A stretch of DNA of 5,664 nt. It comes from Chloroflexi bacterium RBG_13_51_52. GTDB taxonomy: Bacteria > Chloroflexota > Dehalococcoidia > Dehalococcoidales > RBG-16-60-22. Location: the NCBI GenBank assembly GCA_001796525.1, contig MGMT01000025.1, positions 1 to 5,664 of the forward strand, read 5' to 3'. The stretch's first letter is position 1. Each line of letters begins with the position of its first letter. Shown one piece after another: positions 1 to 5,664 of the stretch. Below the pieces are notes generated by a model. That model saw nothing but the letters and a program-made list of their open reading frames with translations, searched no databases and was not told the DNA's origin. The position numbers and the translations under genes were made by a program.

Positions 1-1489
1 CAAGATAAGAAGTCCAAAAGACCTCCAGAATATCGACAGCCTGGGATTTCGCGGCGAGGCATTGCCCAGCATCGCCGCCGTGGCGGATATAGAACTGATA
101 ACCTGCGCCGAAGGTGAAAAGTCGGGCACTTTCATCTCATTAGAAGGCGGGGTCGAAACTAAAAAGTCCAGCCAGTCGCGCACCAGGGGCACTACCATTA
201 CGGTGAGGAATCTTTTCAAACGGGTGCCGGCGCGTTTAAAATTCTTAAAATCCGTCTCTACCGAAGCCGGACACGTCGCCAACGCGGTCAGCCAGTACGC
301 CCTCGCCTACCCGGAGGTGGCTTTCAGTCTGGTGGTCGACGGCAAAGAAAATTTAAGGACGTCGGGCAAGGGGAGGCTGCTGGACGCCATTATCGACGTT
401 TACGGGGTGGCGACGGCCAGTAAAATGATGTCGGTAGATAATTCGCAACAAGACTGGCAGGGTAAACCAGCCACTCCCGATATTCATGTTTCGGGTATGG
501 TGGGGTCGCCCGAGCTGGGGAGGACGGGGCGGGGCTACTTGAGCTTTTTCGTCAACCGACGCTGGGTGAACAGTCGGACCCTCGCCTACGCCGTGGAGGA
601 GGCCTACAGCGGACTCCTCATGAGCGGCAAACACCCGGTGGCGGTCATCGATATCACCATCCCCCCGGAGGAAGTCGACGTCAATATTCACCCCGCCAAG
701 AGCGAGGTCAAGTTCCGTAACGACGGCGAGGTGTTTCGCACCGTCCAGAAAGCGGTTCGGCAAACCCTGACGGCGCAGATGCCGGTGCCGCAAATCGAGG
801 AGTCGATGGCGCCCTACAGGGCAACACCCTCACATAAATTGGAGCAACTGTGGGGAACTGCCACCGACCGAGAAAAGGTCGTAACGACGTCGCAGGATAA
901 TGTCCCAACCTTGATGTCGTCTCTGCCGGTTTTAAGGGTGGTGGGACAGGTTATGAGCGCTTACATCGTGGCCGAGGGACCCGACGGACTCTACCTGATC
1001 GACCAGCATGCGGCGCACGAGCGGGTACGCTACGACAGGGTCAAGCGACAGCGCGAGGAGAGGAAGCCGGAGGTGCAGGGACTGCTGGAGCCGGCGACGT
1101 TCGAGGTGACGCCGCGACAGGACGCCATCATGAGGTCGTGCCTGGAACAGCTGGCCGACTTCGGTTTTAGTCTGGAGTCGTTCGGCGACAGGACTTATTT
1201 AGTGCGGACGGTGCCGGCGATAGTGGCGGGGGACGACTGGTCGGCAATGCTCAAGGAGTTATTGGATGCGCTTTCCGGGGAGGAAAAGAGTCGATGGGAA
1301 GAAAAAATAGTGGCATCGATTGCCTGCCACGGGGCGATTAAAAGCGGACAGACCTTATCTGAAGAAGAAATGGGGTCGCTGGTGCGGCAGCTGGAACAAA
1401 CGGCCAACCCGCACACCTGCCCGCACGGTCGGCCTACCGTCATTAAACTAAGCGCCGCGCAGTTGGAGCGGGAGTTCGGGCGGGGTTAG
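1..1489 (+). CDS. mutL: DNA mismatch repair protein MutL, 5'-truncated by window edge
   Basis: MutL couples mismatch recognition by MutS to strand incision. The reading frame is open from base 2, and the first codons match the GHKL ATPase lid (SKI, then GFRGEAL at 44-64). About 78 N-terminal residues with ATPase motifs I and II therefore lie outside the window; this estimate comes from the position of SKI in E. coli MutL. A TTG at 62 lies inside the GFRGEAL motif and is not the start. Next come the PARLKFL motif (about 224-244) and the transducer domain with VDVNIHPAKSEVKF (674-715). A short linker of roughly 50 residues follows, then the C-terminal dimerisation/endonuclease domain: DQHA at 1001-1012, ACHGAIKSG at about 1322-1348 and CPHGRP at 1418-1435. 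These motifs mark an endonuclease-proficient MutL, as in bacteria lacking MutH. In the DQHA-x2-E-x4-E motif the last Glu is Asp (codon 1034-1036). The stop codon overlaps that of the convergent nuclease gene. Confidence 0.97.
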   Translation, partial: KIRSPKDLQNIDSLGFRGEALPSIAAVADIELITCAEGEKSGTFISLEGGVETKKSSQSRTRGTTITVRNLFKRVPARLKFLKSVSTEAGHVANAVSQYALAYPEVAFSLVVDGKENLRTSGKGRLLDAIIDVYGVATASKMMSVDNSQQDWQGKPATPDIHVSGMVGSPELGRTGRGYLSFFVNRRWVNSRTLAYAVEEAYSGLLMSGKHPVAVIDITIPPEEVDVNIHPAKSEVKFRNDGEVFRTVQKAVRQTLTAQMPVPQIEESMAPYRATPSHKLEQLWGTATDREKVVTTSQDNVPTLMSSLPVLRVVGQVMSAYIVAEGPDGLYLIDQHAAHERVRYDRVKRQREERKPEVQGLLEPATFEVTPRQDAIMRSCLEQLADFGFSLESFGDRTYLVRTVPAIVAGDDWSAMLKELLDALSGEEKSRWEEKIVASIACHGAIKSGQTLSEEEMGSLVRQLEQTANPHTCPHGRPTVIKLSAAQLEREFGRG

Positions 1490-1938
1490 GTTTCCCCTTC
1501 TCCCCTCTGATGTATCTCCTCCCACCTGACCATGCCGTCCTCGATGAGCTGGCGGATTTTCTTCTGCGCCGCGGTCAGCCCGGCGCTCCGGCCAGTCTTG
1601 ACTTCTAAAATAACGACTTCCTGCGGGTCGCCTTTGGCGAGGCCGGGGAAGACTATCAAATCGACAGGACTGCCGATAAAGCGCACCTCCGTGGGGTCGT
1701 ATTTAAAGTCGGGGAAAAAGGGCACCATCTGCTCGGTGAACTTGCCGCCGAGAACGGCCCGACTCTGCTGCACGGCCGACTTCCGCGCCTGGTCCATGTC
1801 CGTCTGCCATTTCAAATTCTCGGCGTCACACCAGTCCTTAAAGCGCCTTTCATAGTTGAGCTTCATGATATAGCTGGCAACAATGATAACCAGGATGGCG
1901 ACGACGGCGCTGACGGCGATAATGGCGGCAGTTTCCAT
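1486..1938 (-). CDS. Membrane-anchored PD-(D/E)XK endonuclease related to archaeal Holliday junction resolvase (COG4741/Endonuc_Holl type)
   Basis: The 150-residue product has one N-terminal hydrophobic helix (about residues 4-25), then a charged, probably helical stretch (26-60) and a small nuclease domain. The likely active site follows the archaeal Hjc pattern: Glu69 in KFTEQ, Asp93 in GSPVDLIVF, Glu112 and Lys114 in LEVKTG, and Gln125. The FIGSPVDLIVF/EVKTG combination is what I recall of the predicted endonuclease family distantly related to Holliday junction resolvases. Its substrate is unknown, and the helix would hold the domain at the membrane. The ATG at 1938 is chosen because GGGGAGG lies 6 nt upstream; a GTG at 1968 would add ten residues but has no ribosome binding site. 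It is the last gene after lepB and pyrE, 52 bp beyond pyrE, and its TAA overlaps the mutL stop. Family assignment is fairly sure; activity is not demonstrated. Confidence 0.85.
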   Translation of the reverse strand: METAAIIAVSAVVAILVIIVASYIMKLNYERRFKDWCDAENLKWQTDMDQARKSAVQQSRAVLGGKFTEQMVPFFPDFKYDPTEVRFIGSPVDLIVFPGLAKGDPQEVVILEVKTGRSAGLTAAQKKIRQLIEDGMVRWEEIHQRGEGET

Positions 1939-1944
1939 GATAGA

Positions 1945-1951
1945 CCTCCCC
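1945..1951 (-). promoter_or_regulatory. Ribosome binding site deciding the nuclease start
   Basis: On the minus strand GGGGAGG sits 6 nt before the ATG at 1938. It is the strongest Shine-Dalgarno match in the leftward cluster. It lies inside the reading frame that would open at the GTG at 1968, so it argues for the shorter 150-residue protein. Confidence 0.8.
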
Positions 1952-1990
1952 GATTCAAAGTATGCCACGAGGGGTAAAGGGGCGGAGTAA

Positions 1991-2572
1991 TTAAGCCTTA
2001 GCTTTGCTGCTGCCGGGCTTGACCAGAGGGATGCCCTTAGCGCAGAGGGGACACTGCTCCGGCCGGTAGGTCACAACCTCGGTGCGATGGCAGGCATAGA
2101 ACGGCACAGCGAAGTCGGGTTCCTGCGCCGCGCGGAGGACTAAAACGCCAACGCCCACAACAATGCCGCCCAGCTTTTTCACGGCGGCGATGACCTCATT
2201 AATAGAGCCACCGGTGGTGAGAATATCGTCGACGATGAGCACCTTTTCGCCCAGAGAGATGTGGAAGCCGCGACGGAACACCCGGCCGCTGCCCGACTCG
2301 TCTCTTTCGGCGAAGATACTGCGCACGCCAAGCTGCCGGGCGGTCTCGTAGGAGAGGATAATACCAGGGGTGGTGGGGCCGGCAACGACCTGTACGCCGC
2401 TCTTTTTATAATGGTCGGCTATCATGCGGCAGAGCTTTTCTGTATATTCGGGGTACTGGATGACCAGCGCCTTTTCCCAGTACACCGAGGAGTGAAGACC
2501 CGAGGTAAGGAGGAAATGACCCTTGAGTAAAGCGCCCGACTTTTCGAACATTTGCTCAACGGTATCCGCCAT
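1991..2572 (-). CDS. pyrE: Orotate phosphoribosyltransferase
   Basis: This 193-residue cytosolic enzyme joins orotate to PRPP, giving OMP and pyrophosphate, the fifth step of de novo pyrimidine synthesis. The type I phosphoribosyltransferase PRPP motif is clear at residues 111-123 (VLIVDDILTTGGS). The N-terminal part carries the GHFLLTSGLHSSVY segment (18-31) typical of PyrE substrate binding. AGPTTPGI (64-71) and the ERD loop (89-91) also fit. The C-terminus CPLCAKG (174-180) followed by PLVKPGS resembles the Thermus/thermophile-type PyrE subfamily, as opposed to the E. coli type. The ATG at 2572 has AAGGAG (2581-2586) 8 nt upstream. The gene lies 42 bp after lepB and 52 bp before the nuclease gene, consistent with co-transcription. 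Full length; no anomaly seen. Confidence 0.96.
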   Translation of the reverse strand: MADTVEQMFEKSGALLKGHFLLTSGLHSSVYWEKALVIQYPEYTEKLCRMIADHYKKSGVQVVAGPTTPGIILSYETARQLGVRSIFAERDESGSGRVFRRGFHISLGEKVLIVDDILTTGGSINEVIAAVKKLGGIVVGVGVLVLRAAQEPDFAVPFYACHRTEVVTYRPEQCPLCAKGIPLVKPGSSKAKA

Positions 2573-2614
2573 GCGTATCGCTCCTTATAAAATTATACCG
2601 TCGCCACATGCGAA

Positions 2615-3178
2615 TCAGGTCCCGTTTACCGTGGCGACCATCTGGTCGGTAAGGGGAAAGCTGGGCACCACGCCCCAGTCGGAGGGGGGCCAGGTGACCA
2701 GCCAGGCTTTGCCGATTAAATGTTCGCGGGGCATGAACCAGCCCCGGTGCGAATCGTTGCTGACATCGCGGTTATCGCCGAGGACGAAGTAATTATCCAC
2801 GGGCACTTCCTGCCGGGGTAAAGAATAGCTGAAAGAGCGCTGCACATAGGGTTCATCCAGCTTGAATCCGTTAACGTAGACGACCCCATACACTATTTCA
2901 ATCGTGTCGCCGGGCACACCGATAATACGCTTGATATATTCTTCATCGCTGCCGTTTGGGGCGGTAAAAATGACCACGTCACCGCGCTGCGGCTCTCCCC
3001 ACCAGTAGAGCGCTTTGACTACCACCACCCGCTGGCCCTGGAAAAAGCTGGGCTCCATGCTGGTCTGGTAGACCTCATAGGTCTGTATGGTTGCCCTGGC
3101 GGCGAAGAATATCGCCAGCGCCAGAGCCACGGTTATCAGTACTTCACGCAGAAAGGGCTTCGTTAAAAAATTCTTCAA
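2615..3178 (-). CDS. lepB: Signal peptidase I
   Basis: This 187-residue membrane serine protease cuts signal peptides from exported proteins. One transmembrane anchor spans about residues 12-31, which puts the catalytic domain outside the membrane. Box B is TSMEPSF with nucleophile Ser40; box D is YIKRIIGVPGDTI with general base Lys83; box E is GDNRDVSNDSHRG (134-146). Ser40 and Lys83 form the Ser/Lys dyad of the S26A family. The size fits short Gram-positive-like or Chloroflexota enzymes with one anchor. The start is TTG at 3178. No ATG precedes the anchor, and the upstream frame hits a stop within seven codons. There is no real Shine-Dalgarno sequence, only a weak GAG, and a strong promoter lies immediately upstream, so translation may be near-leaderless. 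It is the first gene of a leftward cluster with pyrE and a nuclease. Confidence 0.95.
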   Translation of the reverse strand: MKNFLTKPFLREVLITVALALAIFFAARATIQTYEVYQTSMEPSFFQGQRVVVVKALYWWGEPQRGDVVIFTAPNGSDEEYIKRIIGVPGDTIEIVYGVVYVNGFKLDEPYVQRSFSYSLPRQEVPVDNYFVLGDNRDVSNDSHRGWFMPREHLIGKAWLVTWPPSDWGVVPSFPLTDQMVATVNGT

Positions 3179-3188
3179 CTCAAGCTTA

Positions 3189-3217
3189 ATTATACCCTAT
3201 TTTGATTTGCCCGCCAA
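3189..3217 (-). promoter_or_regulatory. Sigma70-type promoter of the lepB-pyrE-nuclease cluster
   Basis: On the minus strand a perfect -10 box TATAAT (3189-3194) follows a -35 box TTGGCG (3212-3217, 4 of 6 matches to TTGACA) with a 17-bp spacer. The expected transcription start near 3182 is only about 4 nt before the TTG start codon of lepB, which implies an almost leaderless mRNA. The call rests on box quality and position. Confidence 0.65.
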
Positions 3218-3243
3218 TCTTGAAAATATTCCCGGAACCGTCC

Positions 3244-3272
3244 TTGATTAAAAAATCCGTACGTATTAGGAT
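3244..3272 (+). promoter_or_regulatory. Sigma70-type promoter of the rightward cluster
   Basis: TTGATT (3244-3249, 4 of 6) and TAGGAT (3267-3272, 4 of 6) are spaced by 17 bp, upstream of the membrane protein gene. Transcription would start near 3279, giving a leader of about 26 nt. The promoter is divergent from the lepB one, with about 26 bp between the two -35 boxes. Match quality is moderate. Confidence 0.45.
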
Positions 3273-3304
3273 AGAGTGAGCAAATAATTTTCCCCGGTAT
3301 TTTG

Positions 3305-3757
3305 ATGAAAAGACTGTTATCGCTATTGAAACGGGTCCCTGTTTTATCCTATGTACTGGTCGGGGTTTTTGTCGTCCTGATAATAATCGCGGTTATCATT
3401 GGTATTGATAGCGACCGCGGTGTTCTGGTAGGATTCCTAGGCGTTATAATCCTGTTGACGGAAATAACCCGACGGTGGCGCAAAGAATGGCAGTTCCTCG
3501 TCCTTATTGCCGGGGCATTTATCGGGGCAATTATCCTGTCCGGCCTCTATGAAGCGGTTATCTATCCCCTTGTTGAAAAAATAGGCGGAGCGAGCGCGGT
3601 GCAGAGCCGGGGACTGGAAATCTTCCATGATATAATAACCGATATTCTGTTACTGGTGACCCCGATGGCTATCATCTACGGAATAATCGGAGCCTTGACT
3701 CTATCCGTCTTGCGCCTGATAACGATATGCCGGAAAAAATTAACGGAAAAAACTTGA
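3305..3757 (+). CDS. Hypothetical four-helix membrane protein
   Basis: I do not recognise this 150-residue protein. After a short basic N-terminus (MKRLLSLLKR) it is strongly hydrophobic, with likely membrane segments at about 12-34, 39-52, 63-87 and 111-141 and a basic cytosolic tail (RKKLTEKT). Between helices 2 and 3 is a charged loop (EITRRWRKEW, 53-62); between helices 3 and 4 is a polar loop (88-109). There are no obvious catalytic residues, cysteine pairs or repeats. An in-frame TTG directly precedes the chosen ATG; neither has a good Shine-Dalgarno site. The stop codon overlaps the possible -35 box for the next gene, 70 bp upstream of the PlsY-like gene. Real coding is supported by a long open frame with membrane-protein composition and by a promoter upstream. 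Its role is unknown; the neighbours hint at membrane lipid work. Confidence 0.75.
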   Translation: MKRLLSLLKRVPVLSYVLVGVFVVLIIIAVIIGIDSDRGVLVGFLGVIILLTEITRRWRKEWQFLVLIAGAFIGAIILSGLYEAVIYPLVEKIGGASAVQSRGLEIFHDIITDILLLVTPMAIIYGIIGALTLSVLRLITICRKKLTEKT

Positions 3758-3784
3758 CTATCGGGGCTGTTTTAGGTTAGATTA
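3754..3784 (+). promoter_or_regulatory. Possible internal promoter for the plsY-like gene
   Basis: A good -35 box, TTGACT (3754-3759, 5 of 6), overlaps the stop codon of the preceding gene. The best -10 candidates are TAGATT (3779-3784, 4 of 6 but a 19-bp spacer) or TTAGAT (3777-3782, 3 of 6 with 17 bp). If active, it would let plsY and the glycosyltransferase be transcribed separately from the membrane protein gene. Confidence 0.35.
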
Positions 3785-3827
3785 TACCAAGACATTCGAG
3801 GTATCGCCTTCCGTCAGGGAGGTTAAA

Positions 3828-4439
3828 ATGGAAGCAGTGTATACCGCATCGCTGTCCATCGCGGCTTTTATCCTCGGCGCGATTCCTTTTTCCGTAATAA
3901 TCGGACGGCTGTGGCTTAAAAAGGACATTACACAATACGGGGACGGCAATCCCGGTTCCGCCAATGTTTTCCGGGCGGGCAGTATAAAGCTGGGCCTGCT
4001 GGCAGTAGTCCTGGATGTTGCCAAGGGAGTGCCTTTCGTCCTGCTGTCCCACACCGTTTTCGGACTTTCCGTAGTTTCGGTGATTATCGTGGCTGTTGCC
4101 GCGGTGCTGGGCCATGCCTTTTCACCGTTTCTCCACTGGCAGGGCGGCAAAGCTATCGCGATTACCTTCGGGGTAATGCTGGGGCTGCCCCAGTATGATG
4201 TTTTGCTCGTGTTCATAACCTGCATGCTTTTATGTTTTATTTTCGTGAAAATAGATGCCTGGAAAATCATTATCGGCGCTACCGGTACGCTGGCTTACCT
4301 GTCTATCATCAAAGGCAACTCATGGGAGCCGCTTTTAATGCTCTGCCTGCTGGTAATACTGATTATCAAGCATTTCGAGGAACTGCATACCTTCCCCAGT
4401 TTCCGAGCCAACCTGTTCCGCCGGGCACAGCGCAACTAA
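3828..4439 (+). CDS. plsY: PlsY-family glycerol-3-phosphate acyltransferase, diverged
   Basis: PlsY transfers an acyl group from acyl-phosphate to glycerol 3-phosphate, the first acylation in phospholipid synthesis, as an integral membrane enzyme. The 203-residue product has the family length and about six or seven hydrophobic segments. Family signatures are GAIPFSVIIGR (17-27), GDGNPGSANVFR (38-49), the following LDVAKG (62-67), and GHAFSPFLHWQGGKAIA (95-111). It differs from canonical PlsY: the SGN serine is Asp39, KGGKGVAT reads QGGKAIAI, and the C-terminal HRxNIxRLxxGxE motif reads SFRANLFRR (191-199), with Phe192 at the His position and no final Glu. It may be a paralogue with altered substrate or activity. 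The ATG at 3828 has AGGGAGGT (3816-3823) 4 nt upstream. The glycosyltransferase gene follows after 25 bp. Family is confident; enzymatic activity as a standard PlsY is less so. Confidence 0.85.
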   Translation: MEAVYTASLSIAAFILGAIPFSVIIGRLWLKKDITQYGDGNPGSANVFRAGSIKLGLLAVVLDVAKGVPFVLLSHTVFGLSVVSVIIVAVAAVLGHAFSPFLHWQGGKAIAITFGVMLGLPQYDVLLVFITCMLLCFIFVKIDAWKIIIGATGTLAYLSIIKGNSWEPLLMLCLLVILIIKHFEELHTFPSFRANLFRRAQRN

Positions 4440-4464
4440 TTCGACCGTCTAATAAGGATAAATA

Positions 4465-5613
4465 ATGATATACCAGATAATTATCGCGGGGATTTTAGCC
4501 GTTTTCCTGGTGAACCTTATTCTAAATTTGAGGAACCTGCGGACGCCCGACCGCAACAGTAAAGTCCCCCAGCCGGCGCCCCTCATTTCCGTGCTCATCC
4601 CCGCCAGGAATGAAGAGGAAAACATCCGCACCTGCCTGGAATCGCTGCAGAAACAGGACTATCCCAACTTCGAGATACTGGTGCTGGATGATAATTCCTC
4701 GGACTGCACCGCCGCTATCGTCAATGAAATGGCGTCCCGAGACGAACGCATCAACCTGTACTTCGGCGACCCCCTGCCGGAAGATTGGGCAGGTAAATGC
4801 TTCGCCTGCCAACAGCTGGCGCAGAAGGCGCAGGGCGACTGGCTTTTATTCGTCGATGCCGATACCATCCACGAACCCCACATGCTGCGCAGCGTACTTG
4901 CCCTGGCGATGGAGCTAAATACCTCGCTGCTATCGGGTTTTCCGCGGCAGCTCGCCAACTCATTACCCACTAAAATAGTGATGCCGGTAATCTACTTCAT
5001 CCTGCTGGGCTGGCTGCCGCTCTGGTGGCTGCACCGTTCCAAAACACCCAAACCATCCATGGCTATCGGGCAATTCTTTTTCTTTTCCAAAGACGCATAC
5101 TGGAATATGGGCGGGCACGAGGCGGTAAAGTCAAGAATCAACGAAGATGTCTGGATGGGCATAGAAGTTTCCCGCCACGGCGGCCGGCATATAGCCGTCG
5201 ATCTTTCCACGGTAGTCTCCTGCCACATGTACCGGGATATAGGAGGAATGTGGCACGGCCTTGGCAAGTCTATATATTCGATTGCCGCCATGGCCCCCCT
5301 GGGACTGGCAGCGCTGGTAACGGTGGCTTACTTTTTCTATGCCGCACCGTTTTTCTGGTTCTGGAACGGATTTTTTGTGAATTCGGAACCTTTATTATGG
5401 CGCGGGATAGTGGTATTACAGATAGCAGTTATGCTCTTTATGCGCTGGCTGGTAGACAACCGCTTCCGCGAGCCAGCCATTTCATTATGGTTCCACCCGA
5501 TTGGGATATTATTCTACCTGATAAACGTTCTTTATTCCGGGGGAAGGTGGCTGGTTGGCACGGGCGTCACCTGGAAAGAGCGGTTCTACAGCAAGGAATC
5601 CACGGTAGAGTAA
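4465..5613 (+). CDS. Family 2 glycosyltransferase with membrane segments (CrtQ/HpnB-like)
   Basis: The 382-residue product is an N-terminally anchored GT-A glycosyltransferase with a C-terminal membrane region. One helix lies at about residues 2-22. The GT2 domain starts at 41 (ISVLIPARNEEENI), with VLDDNSSD (73-80), LPEDWAGK (104-111), the metal/nucleotide-sugar motif VDADT (130-134) and the likely catalytic-base motif INEDVWMG (225-232). Helices follow at about 171-189, 274-300, 312-330 and 342-357. The LPxDWxGK and DADT spacing and the TWKERFY tail resemble glycosyltransferases of the CrtQ and HpnB type, which act on hydrophobic acceptors. The acceptor here is probably a membrane lipid, and the donor cannot be read from sequence. 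The ATG at 4465 has AAGGA (4454-4458) 6 nt upstream. It lies 25 bp after the PlsY-like gene, so is probably co-transcribed. Complete; 51 bp remain downstream with nothing assignable. Confidence 0.9.
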   Translation: MIYQIIIAGILAVFLVNLILNLRNLRTPDRNSKVPQPAPLISVLIPARNEEENIRTCLESLQKQDYPNFEILVLDDNSSDCTAAIVNEMASRDERINLYFGDPLPEDWAGKCFACQQLAQKAQGDWLLFVDADTIHEPHMLRSVLALAMELNTSLLSGFPRQLANSLPTKIVMPVIYFILLGWLPLWWLHRSKTPKPSMAIGQFFFFSKDAYWNMGGHEAVKSRINEDVWMGIEVSRHGGRHIAVDLSTVVSCHMYRDIGGMWHGLGKSIYSIAAMAPLGLAALVTVAYFFYAAPFFWFWNGFFVNSEPLLWRGIVVLQIAVMLFMRWLVDNRFREPAISLWFHPIGILFYLINVLYSGGRWLVGTGVTWKERFYSKESTVE

Positions 5614-5664
5614 AGAATAATACCCCGCGACCGCGTCCCCATTGCTAACGACTATTTCAGCTTG

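Noticed and set aside
62..64. TTG as the start codon of mutL
   Set aside because: The frame stays open to the left edge and encodes the conserved SKI...GFRGEAL ATPase motif, so the TTG is an internal Leu codon.
353..793. Minus-strand open frame of 146 codons inside mutL
   Set aside because: Low-complexity, His/Arg/Pro-rich translation with no motif, lying wholly opposite a well conserved MutL coding region; a shadow frame.
1482..1497. Bidirectional terminator at the mutL/nuclease junction
   Set aside because: Only a 4-bp G/C stem with an 8-nt loop is possible, with no T-tract on either strand.
2592..2597. TATAAT on the minus strand just upstream of pyrE, as a separate pyrE promoter
   Set aside because: No acceptable -35 box lies 16-18 bp upstream (ACCTGA at 17 bp), and transcription would start inside the Shine-Dalgarno sequence at 2581-2586, removing it.
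5025..5648. Plus-strand open frame of about 207 codons overlapping the glycosyltransferase
   Set aside because: It is out of frame with a clear GT2 gene, its translation is Arg/Pro/His-rich without a family signature, and it has no ribosome binding site.
5614..5664. 3' end of a convergent minus-strand gene at the right edge
   Set aside because: Two minus-strand frames have stops here (TAG at 5652-5654, TGA at 5657-5659) that could end a gene, but only a few codons are visible and nothing can be recognised.

Overview
The window looks like a chromosomal housekeeping region from a bacterium, moderately GC-rich, with no mobile elements, RNA genes or CRISPR. The gene families suggest a Chloroflexota-type genome, perhaps Dehalococcoidia-like. 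The pointers are a CPLC-tailed PyrE of the Thermus/thermophile type, a membrane-anchored COG4741-type nuclease, an endonuclease-type MutL, and a diverged PlsY next to a CrtQ/HpnB-like glycosyltransferase. This placement is inference from protein character and was not tested by a search.

Layout, left to right. The 3' six-sevenths or so of mutL (mismatch repair) enters from the left edge on the + strand and ends at 1489. It meets, tail to tail with a 4-bp overlap, a leftward three-gene cluster read in the order lepB (signal peptidase I), pyrE (orotate phosphoribosyltransferase), and a membrane-anchored PD-(D/E)XK nuclease. A convincing sigma70-type promoter for this cluster lies just upstream of lepB, so close to the start codon that the mRNA would be almost leaderless.

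An intergenic region of about 126 bp (3179-3304) carries that promoter and a second, divergent one. The second drives a rightward cluster: an unrecognised four-helix membrane protein, a diverged PlsY-family glycerol-3-phosphate acyltransferase, and a family 2 glycosyltransferase with a C-terminal membrane region. The last two are only 25 bp apart and are probably co-transcribed. All three rightward products are membrane proteins or have membrane segments, which suggests work on membrane lipids or glycolipids.

The best leads are the PlsY-like/GT2 pair, where PlsY has changed at two normally conserved active-site positions, the nuclease facing mutL, and the near-leaderless lepB transcript. I found no clearly new defence or mobile system here.
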